Source: Candidatus Altimarinota bacterium (lineage in GTDB: Bacteria > Patescibacteriota > Gracilibacteria > UM-FILTER-43-11). Taken from it: a stretch of 5,012 nucleotides of DNA. The notes beneath the pieces are model-generated. The model ran no database searches. It worked only from the letters and a program-made list of their open reading frames with translations, and had not been told where the DNA came from. Shown here piece after piece: positions 4,714-5,012 of the stretch. Numbering within the stretch: the stretch's first letter is position 1; each line of letters begins with the position of its first letter. The stretch lies in assembly GCA_029934675.1 (NCBI GenBank), contig JAOZLT010000116.1, forward strand, positions 1-5,012, in the 5' to 3' direction. Made by a program: the position numbers and the translations under genes.

Positions 4714-5012
4714 ATGAAACCCTTAACGCTGAAGATAGCATCTACTGAGATCGATCCTCAAATGATAGTAGAGTCACTCTACTTACTCGAAGAATTAAAC
4801 AAGACTCACACCCTGGAGATACACCTAACTACAAAGTTTAACGGTAAGAACTTGATAGAAGCTACAATCACAGATCCAACATCAATCGTGTATACGCTGC
4901 TATCCCGTCTCCCTAAAGATATGCTTACAATAGATCAACAACAAGATGTTCATGATATCATATTCACGAAGCAGTCTGACCGACCTAAGCAGAAAGCTCT
5001 TAACAAGTTACC
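4714..5012 (+). CDS. Unknown protein, cut by the right window edge (99+ aa)
   Basis: An open frame starts at ATG 4714, one base past the stop of the 62-aa gene, and runs to the end with no stop in 99 codons. Its start is set by position; no clear ribosome site is visible, so it probably depends on upstream translation. The visible part reads as an alpha/beta protein: a strand PLTLKIAS, a helix DPQMIVESLYLLEELNK, strands THTLEIHLTTKF and NLIEATITD, and a helix TSIVYTLLSRLPKD. The C-terminal visible end is basic (KQSDRPKQKALNK). No family is recognised. It belongs to the same tightly packed unit as the 127-aa and 62-aa genes. Confidence 0.75.
   Translation, partial: MKPLTLKIASTEIDPQMIVESLYLLEELNKTHTLEIHLTTKFNGKNLIEATITDPTSIVYTLLSRLPKDMLTIDQQQDVHDIIFTKQSDRPKQKALNKL

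Overview
The window reads as the replication module of a small bacterial plasmid or phage-plasmid, followed by a run of short genes of unknown function. All supported genes lie on the + strand and are tightly packed with good Shine-Dalgarno sites (AAGGAG, GAGGAG). Base composition is roughly 40% GC by eye, with free use of AGA, ATA and CTA codons. This fits a low-to-moderate GC Gram-negative host, but I cannot name a genus.

Positions 1-102 hold a leader with a perfect 15-bp palindrome beside a possible -10 box. Positions 103-1911 encode a fused primase-helicase: an archaeo-eukaryotic-type prim-pol domain (DxD, GFH and VDIRSD motifs), a PriCT-like linker and a RecA-fold hexameric helicase of the RSF1010 RepA type (Walker A GDGGVGKS, Walker B ILD, HH motif). 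The next gene (1908-2732) overlaps it by ATGA and encodes a 274-aa initiator whose layout resembles IncQ RepC and other winged-helix Rep proteins. Its stop codon lies in a hairpin.

Positions 2733-2931 are the likely origin. Three 21-bp direct repeats (iterons) are followed by a GC-rich stretch, an inverted partial iteron, a 30-bp segment with only 3 G/C, and a GC-rich patch preceded by a small hairpin. This order (iterons, GC-rich, AT-rich) is the textbook order of the RSF1010 oriV. The initiator would bind the iterons and melt the AT-rich segment, and the fused protein would then load, unwind and prime. Three activities that RSF1010 divides among RepA, RepB and RepC are here carried by two co-translated proteins.

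Positions 2932-5012 contain at least seven small genes: a basic 89-aa protein, a 48-aa helix-turn-helix protein with an operator-like palindrome upstream of a perfect TATAAT box, an overlapping 145-aa helical protein, a 40-aa microprotein, a 127-aa protein with an acidic tail, a 62-aa protein, and a gene that runs off the right edge. I recognise none of these except the helix-turn-helix protein. The order suggests that the HTH protein regulates itself and its partner. No transposase, integrase, relaxase, capsid gene, RNA gene or CRISPR array was seen.
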